From: DASUPK01 sp963797265 | GTDB taxonomy: Bacteria; Actinomycetota; Thermoleophilia; Solirubrobacterales; 70-9 | DNA length: 64,000 bases | Reading direction: 5' to 3' | Assembly: GCA_963797265.1 (NCBI GenBank) | Contig: CAWCOY010000003.1 | Span: 310,001 to 374,000, forward strand | Part shown: positions 41,463 through 50,640 of the stretch, in pieces | How positions within the stretch are numbered: position 1 is the first letter of the stretch | How the letters are laid out: every line of letters begins with the position of its first letter | Notes under the pieces: generated by a model | Seen by the model: only the letters and a program-made list of their open reading frames with translations | What the model was told of the DNA's origin: nothing | Database searches by the model: none | Translations under genes and position numbers: made by a program

Positions 41463-44400
41463 TCAGGCGACGAGCCGGCGCGGCTGGCGCCGGAAGCCGG
41501 CCTCGATCAGGGCCGCTTCCATTCCCGAGCCGATCACCGGCTCGCCGTCGACCCGCTCGACCGCGAGCTTCTCGATCTGGCCGGCCTGGGCGGCCTCCGC
41601 GAGGGCCCCGAGGCACTCGATGAACTCGCCGTCGTCGATCTTCTGCAGCCGGAGGATCCCCTTGCCGCCGCGCTCGACGTAGATCAGAGGCTCGCCGTCG
41701 CGCAGCAAAGCGTAGGCGCCGGCCGTCCGGGCAGGACGCCGCTGCCCCTCCAGCTTCGGCCACGACAGGGTGGCGCCATAGGGGTTGGCCGGATCGGTCG
41801 CAGCCAGGACCTGGAGCGAGCCATCGGCCTGCGGCAGGCTGCGCAGGCGCTCGACGGCTCCCGGGAGGGCGAACTGGGCGCCGCCGAGGCCCTCGACGAA
41901 GTAGCCGCGCCGCGCGGTCCCCAGAAGTTCCAGGTTCTGAAGCTCGCCATAGATCGATGCGAACCCGCCCGGTATGCCCTCGGCGATGGCGGTCTCACGC
42001 GTGACGATCCCGTGGCGCTCGAGCATCAGCTCGGCCAGCGCCCGCATCCTGGGGCCGGCGGAGGGGGCGTCCGCGAAGAGCGGGGTGGTCAGCGACCAGC
42101 GGCCGATCACGGTGCCCGCGGCGGCCGCCCGCCGGCGGGCGAAGCGGCGGCCGCCCCGCTCAGTCCGCTGGGCCGCCCTCAACCGCGGGGCGCGGAGGGG
42201 GGCGAAGGCGTCGTTGGTGACCTCGCCCGCCCAGGCGAGGTCCCAGAGCGCCTCGTGGAGCTCCTCGGCCGAGCCCTCCAGCTCCAGCAGATCGAGCCAG
42301 AAGCACGGACCCTGTGCGAGCCGCTCGCGGATCACGTCGTGGATCTCCCCCTCGGGCCGATCGAGCTTGGCGTTGCCGGCCGGCGGCCCGGCGAGCCGGA
42401 CGTCCTCGCGAAAGTAAAGGGCGACCTTGCCGTCGCTGCGCCCGAGCGCGCCGGCCCCGACCCAGACCAGCTCGCCGCTCGTGCAGAGCTCGTCCAGCCA
42501 GGTGGGGCTGTACTCGCCGAGGCGCCGGGGCAGCACATCGCGCTCCCACGTCTTTGGAGTGAGCGCAACGCCCTGGAGCGGCACCAGCGCCTCGCGCAGC
42601 CGATCCGGACCCGCGCCGGAGCGGCCGTGGGCGTCGACGTTCTGCCAGCTCGGCAGGAAGCGGGCCAGCTCCCGCGGATCGGTCGCCTCGACCTCCTGGC
42701 GCAGCCGCGCCAGGCTGGCGCGACGGAGCCGTCGCAGCACGTCGGCCTCGCACCACTCGCGCGCGCTCCCGCCGGGCAGTAATTCGCCTCGGACGACATC
42801 CCCCGAGCGCTCGAGCTCCTTCAGGGCCGAGGTCGGGTCGACGCCGTAGCGGTCGGCGAGCTGGCGAGTGGGGAAGGGGACGTGGGTCGAGGCGTAGCGG
42901 CGGACCAGCGAGGTCAGCGCGTCCTCCACCGGCTCGAGGAAGCTCTCCGGCAAACCGGCGGGAGGTGGGACGCCGAGCGCGTCGCGGTAGAGGCCGGCGT
43001 CCTCGGCGGCGATGTAGCGCTCCCCGCCCGCGATCCTGACGACCGCCGCACGGCGCTCCTTGACGAGCTTGTCGAGCATCGACTTTGCCGAGTAGCCCTC
43101 CTCGACCCGCTGCTCGCACTCCTCCTCCGTCAGGTCGCCGAGGCGCCGCAGGATCTGCTGCAGGCCGTCGCGGTCCTTGGCCAGGCCCGCCTCGGTCAGA
43201 TGCTGGAGCTGCGCGGCGACCTCCTCCAGCGCCTCCGGATCGATCAGCTCGCGGAGCTCCTCCTGGCCGAGCAGCTCTGCGAGCAGGTCGCGGTCGAGCG
43301 CGAGGGCCGCCGCGCGCCGCTCCGCGTTGGGCGTGTCGCCCTCGTACATGTAGGTGGCTACGTAGTCGAAGAGCAGCGAGGAGGCGAAGGGCGAGGCGGT
43401 AGGTGTCTCGACCTCGACCATCGTGATCCGTCTGGAGTGCAGGTCGCGGAGCAGGTCCTTGAGCGCGGGAAGGTCGAGGACGTCCCGCATCACCTCGCGG
43501 TAGGTCTCGAGGATGACCGGGAAGCGGGGGAAGTCGCGGGCGACCTCGAGCAGGCTCTGGGACTTGAGCCGCTGCTGCCACAGCGGGGTCCGCTTGCCGG
43601 GCCAGGCTCGCGGGATGAGCAGGGAGCGGGCGGCGTTCTCGCGGAAGCGGGCGCCGAACAACGCCGATCCGGACAGCTCGCGGATCACGAGGTCCTCGAT
43701 CTCGTCCGGCTCGATCAGCACGAGGTCAGCTGGGGGCGGCTCGTCGGCGTCGGGGAGATGGATGACGATGCCGTCGTCGGACCAGATCGCGTCGGCCTCC
43801 AGGTCCTTGTCATCTCGGATCTTGGCCGAGAGCGCCAGGCCCCAGGCCGCGTGGACCCGGCCGCCCCAGGGGGAGAGGACGCAGAGCCGCCAGTCCCCGA
43901 TCTCGTCGCGGAACCGCTCCACCACGATCGCCTCGTCCGAGGGCACGACGCGGGTCGCGGCCTGCTGCTCGGTGAGGTAGTTGACGAGGTTCTGGGCGGC
44001 GAGCTTGTCGAGGTCGTTCTCCTTCGCCAGCTTCTTGGGATCTGCATTGACCGCCTCGCGGCTAAACGCGCCGATGGCCTTGCCGAGCTCGGCCGGCCGG
44101 CCGATGCCGTCGCCGCGCCAGAAGGGGACAGCGCCCGGCGTCCCGGGGGCTGGAGTGACGATCACTCGGTCGCGCGTGATCTCCTCGATCCGCCAGGTGC
44201 TGGCGCCCAGCAGGAAGGTCTGACCGGGCCGCGCCTCGTAGACCATCTCTTCGTCCAGCTCGCCGACCCGCCGGCCGTCGGGCAGGTGCACGCCGTAGAG
44301 GCCGCGATCCGGGATCGTGCCCGCGTTGGCGACTGCCAGCTGGCGGGCGCCCGGACGGCCGCGCATCTTGCCCTTGGTGCGATCCCAGACGATCCGGGGA

Positions 44401-46016
44401 CGAAGCTCGGCGAACTTCTCGGAGGGGTAGCGGCCGTCCAGCATGTCGAGCACGTTCTCGAGCTGCTCCCGGGAGAGCTCCGCAAACGGCTGCGCGGAGC
44501 GGACGAGCTTCTCGGCCTCGTCGATCTCCCACTCGTCGAGGGCCGCCATCGAGACCAGGTGCTGCGCCAGCACGTCGAGGGGGTTCTGCGGAATGACCGT
44601 CTCCTCGATCTCCCCGCTGCGCATCCGGCGTGCGACGACGGCGCACTCGAGCAGGTCGGCCCGGAACTTGGGGAAGATCCGGCCCTTCGAGACCTCGCCC
44701 AGCGTGTGACCCGCGCGGCCGACTCGCTGCAAGCCGCGGGTGACGGACTTCGGCGACTCGACCTGGATCACGAGGTCGACCGCGCCCATGTCGATGCCCA
44801 GCTCCAGTGAGGAGGTGGCGACCAGGCAGGGCAGCTCGCCCGACTTGAGCAGCTCCTCGACCAGCGCCCGCTCCTCGTGCGAGAGGGATCCATGGTGGGC
44901 CCGGGCGATCTCCGGCGGTGCCTTGTCCCCGTCCTTGGAGTTGCCCGCGTGCTCGGTCGCCGGCAGTTCCTCCTCGAGCTCGTCGTTGTGCATCTCGTTG
45001 AGCCGCTTGGCGATTCGCTCGGAAGCGCGCCGGTTGTTGACGAAGACGATGGTCGAGTTGTGCTCGCGGACCAGCCGCAGTAGCTCGGGATAGATCGCGG
45101 GCCAGATCGAGCGGGTGTTGGTGGCGGGGTCGAGCGAGGCCTCGATCGGACCGGGGTCGATTCGCTCCGGCGAGTGATCGAGCTTGGCGGGAGGCGTCTT
45201 GCCGGTATCAGCGCCGTCGCGCCGCTTGTTGTCCAGCGGGCTCGGCTCGACCATGTCCTCGACCGGCACGACGATCTCCAGGTCGAGCTGCTTGGGCTCA
45301 GACGCGTCCACCACCTCGCACTCGCGGCCTGCCCCAACCAGAAAGTCGCCGATGCGCTCCAGGGGCCGCTGCGTCGCCGACAGTCCGATCCTCTGGATCG
45401 GCCTCGGACCGGACTCGGGGTCATCGGTCAGCGTCGGCTGATCAGATGACTTGCCGGCCAGATGATCCAGCCGCTCGAGCGTCAGCGCCAGGTGGCTGCC
45501 GCGCTTCGATGGCGCCACGGCGTGGATCTCGTCGACGATCACCGCTTCCGTGCCGGTGAGGATCTCGCGGGCCTGCGAGCTGATCATCAGATAGAGCGAC
45601 TCGGGTGTGGTGATCAGGATGTCCGGCGGCTCGCGGCGCATGGCGCGGCGCTCGGACTGGGGTGTGTCGCCGGTGCGCAGCGCGACCGAGATCGGCGCTC
45701 CGATCCCATGCAGCGGCGCCCGCAGGTTGCGCTCGATGTCGTAGGAGAGGGCCTTGAGGGGGGAGATGTAGACGATCCGCACGCCAGAGCCGAGCCGCTC
45801 AGGCTCGCGGGCGAGGCGGTCGATCCCCCAGAGGAACGCCGCGAGGGTCTTACCCGACCCGGTCGGGGCGCAGATCAGCGTGTGTCCACCCGAGGCGATC
45901 GCGGGCCAGCCAGCCGCCTGGGCGGGGGTGGGGGCCTCGAACGACGCCTGAAACCACTTCCTGACCGGGTCTGAGAAGGGCTCCAGGGGTGACTTCTGGG
46001 TCGCGGACGTACTCAT
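41463..46016 (-). CDS. lhr: Lhr-family ATP-dependent 3'-5' DNA helicase
   Basis: 1517 residues, the usual full length. Superfamily 2 motor: Q-like EAPTPAQAAGWPAI, Walker A CAPTGSGKTLAAFLW, IVYISPLKALSYDIERNL, Walker B VIVDEIHAVAPSKRG, motif III LSATQRPLERIGDFL and motif VI QRVGRAGH. The winged-helix and long Lhr C-terminal domains follow. The N-terminal half is Lhr-Core; the C-terminal half is the Lhr-CTD linked to oligomerisation. Its stop and the nei start are 3 bp apart, so the two repair proteins are coupled. It acts in DNA damage response, for example crosslink repair in mycobacteria. Confidence 0.96.
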   Translation of the reverse strand: MSTSATQKSPLEPFSDPVRKWFQASFEAPTPAQAAGWPAIASGGHTLICAPTGSGKTLAAFLWGIDRLAREPERLGSGVRIVYISPLKALSYDIERNLRAPLHGIGAPISVALRTGDTPQSERRAMRREPPDILITTPESLYLMISSQAREILTGTEAVIVDEIHAVAPSKRGSHLALTLERLDHLAGKSSDQPTLTDDPESGPRPIQRIGLSATQRPLERIGDFLVGAGRECEVVDASEPKQLDLEIVVPVEDMVEPSPLDNKRRDGADTGKTPPAKLDHSPERIDPGPIEASLDPATNTRSIWPAIYPELLRLVREHNSTIVFVNNRRASERIAKRLNEMHNDELEEELPATEHAGNSKDGDKAPPEIARAHHGSLSHEERALVEELLKSGELPCLVATSSLELGIDMGAVDLVIQVESPKSVTRGLQRVGRAGHTLGEVSKGRIFPKFRADLLECAVVARRMRSGEIEETVIPQNPLDVLAQHLVSMAALDEWEIDEAEKLVRSAQPFAELSREQLENVLDMLDGRYPSEKFAELRPRIVWDRTKGKMRGRPGARQLAVANAGTIPDRGLYGVHLPDGRRVGELDEEMVYEARPGQTFLLGASTWRIEEITRDRVIVTPAPGTPGAVPFWRGDGIGRPAELGKAIGAFSREAVNADPKKLAKENDLDKLAAQNLVNYLTEQQAATRVVPSDEAIVVERFRDEIGDWRLCVLSPWGGRVHAAWGLALSAKIRDDKDLEADAIWSDDGIVIHLPDADEPPPADLVLIEPDEIEDLVIRELSGSALFGARFRENAARSLLIPRAWPGKRTPLWQQRLKSQSLLEVARDFPRFPVILETYREVMRDVLDLPALKDLLRDLHSRRITMVEVETPTASPFASSLLFDYVATYMYEGDTPNAERRAAALALDRDLLAELLGQEELRELIDPEALEEVAAQLQHLTEAGLAKDRDGLQQILRRLGDLTEEECEQRVEEGYSAKSMLDKLVKERRAAVVRIAGGERYIAAEDAGLYRDALGVPPPAGLPESFLEPVEDALTSLVRRYASTHVPFPTRQLADRYGVDPTSALKELERSGDVVRGELLPGGSAREWCEADVLRRLRRASLARLRQEVEATDPRELARFLPSWQNVDAHGRSGAGPDRLREALVPLQGVALTPKTWERDVLPRRLGEYSPTWLDELCTSGELVWVGAGALGRSDGKVALYFREDVRLAGPPAGNAKLDRPEGEIHDVIRERLAQGPCFWLDLLELEGSAEELHEALWDLAWAGEVTNDAFAPLRAPRLRAAQRTERGGRRFARRRAAAAGTVIGRWSLTTPLFADAPSAGPRMRALAELMLERHGIVTRETAIAEGIPGGFASIYGELQNLELLGTARRGYFVEGLGGAQFALPGAVERLRSLPQADGSLQVLAATDPANPYGATLSWPKLEGQRRPARTAGAYALLRDGEPLIYVERGGKGILRLQKIDDGEFIECLGALAEAAQAGQIEKLAVERVDGEPVIGSGMEAALIEAGFRRQPRRLVA

Positions 46017-46064
46017 GGCCAACCTACTGACCTTACCGATCGCTTCACCCGGGCCGAAAGCGGT

Positions 46065-46655
46065 ATGAAGTGCGCGGTGGCGCACGTCGTCCTCTTCCAT
46101 CATGCGCAGGGCTTGCGGCCCGACGTGACGGCTTGGGCCGACTCCCTGCGGGAGGCGGGGCACGAGGTCGAGACCCCCGACCTATACGAGGGCGTCACCT
46201 TCGACCGGCTCGAGGAGGGGATCGCCCATCGGGACGATGTCGGGATTCCCGCCCTGATTGCGCGCGCCGGCGAGTTCCTCGAAGGCATGCCGGAGGACCT
46301 CGTCTACGCCGGGTTCTCGATGGGGTCGTCGACCGCCCACTACTTCGCGGTGACCCGCCCGGGGGCGCGCGGCGCCCTGCTCATGCACGGCACCGCACCG
46401 CCGCAGACCCTCGGCGGCGCCGAGTGGCCGGCCTCGACGCGCGCCCAGCTCCATTACGCGAGCGGCGACCCATACCTGGATGCCGAGAACCTCGCGTCCT
46501 TCGAGGGGTCGGTTGGCGAGACCGGCGCGCCGCTCGAGGTCTTCACCTATCCAGGTATCCGGCACCTGTTCGCCGACCCGGACGGTCCCGATTACGACCA
46601 GGACTCGGCGAGGCTGATGCTCCAGCGCGAGCTTGACTTCCTATCCAAGCTCTAG
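46065..46655 (+). CDS. dienelactone hydrolase-family alpha/beta hydrolase
   Basis: 196 residues. VVLFHHAQGLRPDVTAWADSLREAGHEVETPDLYEG is the N-terminal DLH-like strand and oxyanion region. The nucleophile elbow GFSMGS (Ser85) carries serine instead of the cysteine of true dienelactone hydrolases. Acid ASGDPYLD and histidine GIRHLFAD complete the triad. Likely a broad esterase or lactonase. Divergent from lhr by 48 bp; ends convergently with the MMPL gene. Confidence 0.85.
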   Translation: MKCAVAHVVLFHHAQGLRPDVTAWADSLREAGHEVETPDLYEGVTFDRLEEGIAHRDDVGIPALIARAGEFLEGMPEDLVYAGFSMGSSTAHYFAVTRPGARGALLMHGTAPPQTLGGAEWPASTRAQLHYASGDPYLDAENLASFEGSVGETGAPLEVFTYPGIRHLFADPDGPDYDQDSARLMLQRELDFLSKL

Positions 46656-46673
46656 GCGCCAGAGACCCGGGTT

Positions 46674-46708
46674 GGCGCGTTTGCTCCGCTATCCGGAGCA
46701 AACGCGCC
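46674..46708. terminator. bidirectional terminator between hydrolase and MMPL genes
   Basis: GGCGCGTTTGCTCCG and CGGAGCAAACGCGCC form a perfect 15 bp stem with a CTATC loop, in the 68 bp gap between two convergent genes. Its position and symmetry suggest it serves both transcripts. Confidence 0.8.
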
Positions 46709-46723
46709 ATTGGCCCGGTTTCG

Positions 46724-48904
46724 CTAGGCGCGACCCTCGGCGCCGGCGGGGGCGACCCGCTCGACGTCCAGGCTCGGCAACCGCCGCTCCAGCCAGCTCG
46801 GGATCCACCAGTTCCACTTGCCGAGCAGCGACATCACCGCCGGCACGAGGACCATCCGGACCAGGGTGGCGTCGAGGAAGATCGCCGACGCCAGGCCGAT
46901 TCCGAACAGCTTCAGGAAGACCTCGTTCGAGGTGACGAAGGAGAGGAAGACGACGACCATGATCGCCGCGGCCGCCGTGATCACCCGGGCGGTCTTGGCG
47001 AGGCCGTCGGCCACCGCCCGCTGAGTGTTGCCGTCCTTCAGGTACTCCTCGCGGATCCGCGAGATCAGGAAGACCTCGTAGTCCATCGAGAGGCCGAAGA
47101 GGATCGCGAACATCATCACCGGCATGAACGGCGCGACCGGGACCTCGTGGTCGATACCGATCAGGTTGCTGAGCCCGCCGCCGTTCGCGGCGAGCGTCAT
47201 CACGCCGTAGGCCGCGCTCACCGAGAGCAGGTTCATGACCCCGGCCTTCAACGAGATCAGCGGCGAGTGGAAGGCGACGAGCAGGAGCAGGAACGAGAGC
47301 CCGACCACTCCCGCTATGAACAGCGGCATGCGGTCGGTCATGTAGGTGCTCTGATCCTCGAGCGCCGCGGTGACGCCGCCGATCTCGGCATTGATTCCTG
47401 TGCCGCCGAGATTCGTCGGCTCCACGTCGTTCCGCAGGTTCTTGACGAGATCCTCGGTGGCCTCGTCCTGCGGTGAGGTCTTCGGGATCACGGTGATCAG
47501 CGCCGCGTCTCCCGCTTCGTTGATGCGCGGAGGCACGACGAACGCCACACCGGGCGTGCTCCGCACCGTGTTGGCGAAGGCGTCGATCTTGGACTTCGCC
47601 TGCGGATCGTTCGGCAGTGTCGCTGCGATCTGGATCGGGCCGTTCGAGCCCGGACCGAAGCCCTCGGTGTTCAGGTCGTAGGCCTGACGGGTCATCGAGT
47701 CAGGCGGATCGTTGCCGGCGTCTGGGAAACCCAGGCGCATGCCGAGCGCCGGCGCCGCAAGGGCGAGCAGGATTGCGAGTGAGATGATCGCGGCGGGCCA
47801 GGGACGTCGCTGCACGAAATGGCTCCAGCGGGCCGCCGGCGATTCCCCACCGCGCTGGCGCTGGCGCTCCGCCTCATCCGCCTTCCTCAGAGAGCGGCCG
47901 AGCAGCGGAATGCGCAGCCTGTCGACCCTCGGTCCGAGGTAGGAGAGAAAGGCCGGCAGGAGCGTGATCGAAGCGAACATCACGACCAGCACGGCTATGG
48001 AGGTCGCGATCGCGACGCCGTACATGTAGCTGAGCCCGGTGAGCATGAGGCCGAGCACGGCGATCACGACCGTGCAGCCCGCGATCAGCACGCTGCGACC
48101 GGCGGTGGTAACGGACTCCACGACGGCGTCATGGCGGTCTTTGCCCTCCCTCATCGCCGACCTGAAGCGGGTCAGTACGAGGAGGGCGTAGTCGATGCCC
48201 ACGCCGATCCCGATCAGGCCGGAGACCGCGGTGGTCCAGTCGGGCACATCCATCACATTGGCCAGCAGAGGGATGAGCCCGGCCGAGGAGATCCCGAGGC
48301 CGGCCAGGGCGATGCCCAGGGGCAACCCCGCCGCCACGACCGATCCGAACGCGATCAAGAGCACGATCGCCGCGCCGAGGAAGCCGAAGCCCTCGGGACT
48401 CGACTGGGACTGCGCGGCGTAAATTGGATCGCCGCCGAGCTTGATCTCGAGCCCGTTGGCGTCGTTGTCCTCGGCGGCATTGATCAGCTGCTTGCCCTGA
48501 TCCTTCGTGACCTCCCAGCCCGGAACCGTCATCGGGAGCGTCGTCGACGCGATCTCGCGGTTCTGGGAGAGACGGATCGAAGTGTGGGGATCGATGTGCT
48601 CGACCTTCTGGGCCTGGGCGAAGAAGGGCTGCAGCCGCTGGGCCGCCTGCGTCGTGCTCGCGAAGCCACTCGGGTCCTTCGCGACCACGAAGACCTCCTG
48701 GCCCGAGTAGCCGGCGAAACGCTGCTCGGTGATGTCGCTCGCGGCCTTTGACTCCGAGCCGGGCGTGTCGTAGTCAGCCTGGAACTCGCCGGCGAGTGAC
48801 GATCCGACTCCGATGATCACGAACATGGCCGCGATCCAAATGAGGACAACGCGGCCGCGGCGACGGTACGAGATGTCGGCGAGACGGGCTAGACGACGGG
48901 ACAT
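46724..48904 (-). CDS. MMPL/RND-family membrane transporter
   Basis: 726 residues with about 12 transmembrane helices in two halves, each with a large extracytoplasmic domain (residues ~45-180 and ~410-535). RND/MMPL segments include GIGVGIDYALLVLTRFR and the second-half AILFGLSMDYEVFLISRIREEYLKDG, which contain the membrane-embedded aspartate-tyrosine pairs used for proton coupling. Related mycobacterial MmpL proteins export lipids; substrate here unknown. Strong ribosome binding site (GGAAGGGGGAAG). Rhamnose operon is downstream on the same strand. Confidence 0.92.
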   Translation of the reverse strand: MSRRLARLADISYRRRGRVVLIWIAAMFVIIGVGSSLAGEFQADYDTPGSESKAASDITEQRFAGYSGQEVFVVAKDPSGFASTTQAAQRLQPFFAQAQKVEHIDPHTSIRLSQNREIASTTLPMTVPGWEVTKDQGKQLINAAEDNDANGLEIKLGGDPIYAAQSQSSPEGFGFLGAAIVLLIAFGSVVAAGLPLGIALAGLGISSAGLIPLLANVMDVPDWTTAVSGLIGIGVGIDYALLVLTRFRSAMREGKDRHDAVVESVTTAGRSVLIAGCTVVIAVLGLMLTGLSYMYGVAIATSIAVLVVMFASITLLPAFLSYLGPRVDRLRIPLLGRSLRKADEAERQRQRGGESPAARWSHFVQRRPWPAAIISLAILLALAAPALGMRLGFPDAGNDPPDSMTRQAYDLNTEGFGPGSNGPIQIAATLPNDPQAKSKIDAFANTVRSTPGVAFVVPPRINEAGDAALITVIPKTSPQDEATEDLVKNLRNDVEPTNLGGTGINAEIGGVTAALEDQSTYMTDRMPLFIAGVVGLSFLLLLVAFHSPLISLKAGVMNLLSVSAAYGVMTLAANGGGLSNLIGIDHEVPVAPFMPVMMFAILFGLSMDYEVFLISRIREEYLKDGNTQRAVADGLAKTARVITAAAAIMVVVFLSFVTSNEVFLKLFGIGLASAIFLDATLVRMVLVPAVMSLLGKWNWWIPSWLERRLPSLDVERVAPAGAEGRA

Positions 48905-49096
48905 TCACTTCCCCCTTCCATAGGTTCAAGAATTAGTTCTCAGACTCCGGACGCTGCCATTTCTCATCGGTCAGTCACGATTCCAATGAGCGCGCTTGAT
49001 GTCCATCGGGGATTTCCCTAGGACCCCCCTAGCCGCGCTCGATCGTAAGACGGTCCGCCGGTGCGGTCTGTGACATGCGCCGCAGATTCGGGCCGT

Positions 49097-49642
49097 TCAG
49101 CGCGCGAGTGTAGAAGCGACTTCGGCGAGGCGCGGCGCGTTCCGGTCGCGCTCGGAGAGGACCGGGTCCCTGATCGGCCAGTGCACCGCGACCTCGGGGT
49201 CATCCCAGGCGATGCCGCTCTCGAGGTCGGGGTCATAGTAGGTCGATACGCGGTACAGCACGTCGGCCACCTCGGAAAGCACGCAGAAGCCGTGACCGAA
49301 GCCATCCGGGATGAGGAGCTGCCGGTGGGTGACGTCGTCGAGCTCGTAGCCCTCCCAGCGCTTGTAGGTCGGCGAGTCCGGGCGCAGGTCGACGGCGACG
49401 TCAAAGATCGCCCCTCGCGCGCAGCGGACCAGCTTGGCCTGCCCTCGCTGCATGTGAATCCCGCGCAGCACGCGCTCAGCAGAGCGACTGTGATTCTCCT
49501 GGACGAACTCCACCTCGATGCCCAACGAGGCGAACTCGCTGGCGCGGAAGGTCTCGACGAAGAAGCCGCGCTCGTCGCCTTGGACGTCGGGCTCGAGCAG
49601 CACGACGCCGTCGATCTCGGTCGGCAGGCGACGGAAGCTCAC
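49097..49642 (-). CDS. rmlC: dTDP-4-dehydrorhamnose 3,5-epimerase
   Basis: 181 residues. Third enzyme of dTDP-L-rhamnose synthesis. Cupin motifs: EPDVQGDERGFFVETF, QENHSRSAERVLRGIHMQ (catalytic His), VRCARGAIFDVAVDLRPDSPTYKRWEGYEL and the family signature FGHGFCVLSEVADVLYRVSTYYDP. Starts at GTG 49642, overlapping the rmlB stop (GTGA). Last gene of the rml operon. Confidence 0.95.
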   Translation of the reverse strand: MSFRRLPTEIDGVVLLEPDVQGDERGFFVETFRASEFASLGIEVEFVQENHSRSAERVLRGIHMQRGQAKLVRCARGAIFDVAVDLRPDSPTYKRWEGYELDDVTHRQLLIPDGFGHGFCVLSEVADVLYRVSTYYDPDLESGIAWDDPEVAVHWPIRDPVLSERDRNAPRLAEVASTLAR

Positions 49643-50640
49643 TGGTTCAGCGCCTTCCCGTACTGGCGCTCGTAGTAATCGCGGTAGTCGCCCGAGCGGA
49701 TCGGCTCCCACCACCACCGGTTCTCGCGGTACCAGTTCACGGTTCGATCAATGCCCTCGTCGAAGCCGACCGCGGCCTTCCAGCCGAGCGCCTCGAGTCG
49801 CGCCGCCGACAGCGAGTAGCGGCGGTCGTGACCCGGCCGGTCCTTGACATAGGAGATCAGCGACGCGTCACGATCCGTGAGGGCGAGGATCCGCCTGATC
49901 ACGTCGAGGTTGGGGAGCTCGTCCGGGCCGCCGACGTTGTAGACCTGCCCGGGCTCGCCGCGCTCGAGGACCGTGTCGATCGCCGCACAGCAGTCCTCGA
50001 CGTAGAGCCAGTTGCGCACCTGCATGCCATCGCCGTAGACGGGCAGCGGATCGCCGGCGAGGGCGTTCAGGATGCAGAGCGGGATCAGCTTCTCGGGGTG
50101 CTGGCGCGGGCCGTAGTTGTTGGAGGCGCGGATGATCAGTGCCTCGGAGTCGTAGGTCCGGGCGAAGGCCGAGACCAGGAGATCGCCGCCGGCCTTCGAG
50201 GCCGAGTAGGGGGAGGAGGGGTTGAGCTTCGACTCCTCGCTGGCGGAACCCAGCTCGAAGTCTCCGTAGACCTCATCGGTGGACACCTGCAGATGGCGTA
50301 CCCCGGCGTCGCGGGCGGCCTCGAGCAGGACGTAGGTGCCGTAGACGTCGGTGGTGATGAACTCGCCGGGGGTCTCGATCGAGCGGTCCACGTGGGACTC
50401 GGCGGCGAAGTTGACCACCGCGTCGCAGTCCTCGAAGGCTGTCCTGACGGCGTTGCTATCGGCGATGTCCGCCTCGACCAGCTCCCAGCGGTCCTCCGGA
50501 AGCCCATCGAGGTTCTCGCGCCGGCCCGCGTAGGTGAGCTTGTCGAGAACCCGGACCGAGTCATCCGGATGCTCGTCCAACCGGTGGGCCACGTAGTTCG
50601 AGCCGATGAAGCCGGCGCCGCCGGCGACCAGGAGCCTCAT
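49639..50640 (-). CDS. rmlB: dTDP-glucose 4,6-dehydratase
   Basis: 333 residues, NAD+-bound SDR making dTDP-4-keto-6-deoxyglucose. Rossmann GGAGFIGSNYV, catalytic triad in STDEVYGD and YSASKAGGDLLV (YxxxK), NNYGPRQHPEKLIPLCI and WLYVEDCCAAI, all conserved. Second reaction of the pathway; its ATG overlaps the rmlD stop codon (ATGA). Confidence 0.97.
   Translation of the reverse strand: MRLLVAGGAGFIGSNYVAHRLDEHPDDSVRVLDKLTYAGRRENLDGLPEDRWELVEADIADSNAVRTAFEDCDAVVNFAAESHVDRSIETPGEFITTDVYGTYVLLEAARDAGVRHLQVSTDEVYGDFELGSASEESKLNPSSPYSASKAGGDLLVSAFARTYDSEALIIRASNNYGPRQHPEKLIPLCILNALAGDPLPVYGDGMQVRNWLYVEDCCAAIDTVLERGEPGQVYNVGGPDELPNLDVIRRILALTDRDASLISYVKDRPGHDRRYSLSAARLEALGWKAAVGFDEGIDRTVNWYRENRWWWEPIRSGDYRDYYERQYGKALNQ

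Noticed and set aside
42882..44810. Long plus-strand open frame opposite lhr
   Set aside because: Shadow of the lhr gene; composition is typical of an antisense frame and no motif is visible.
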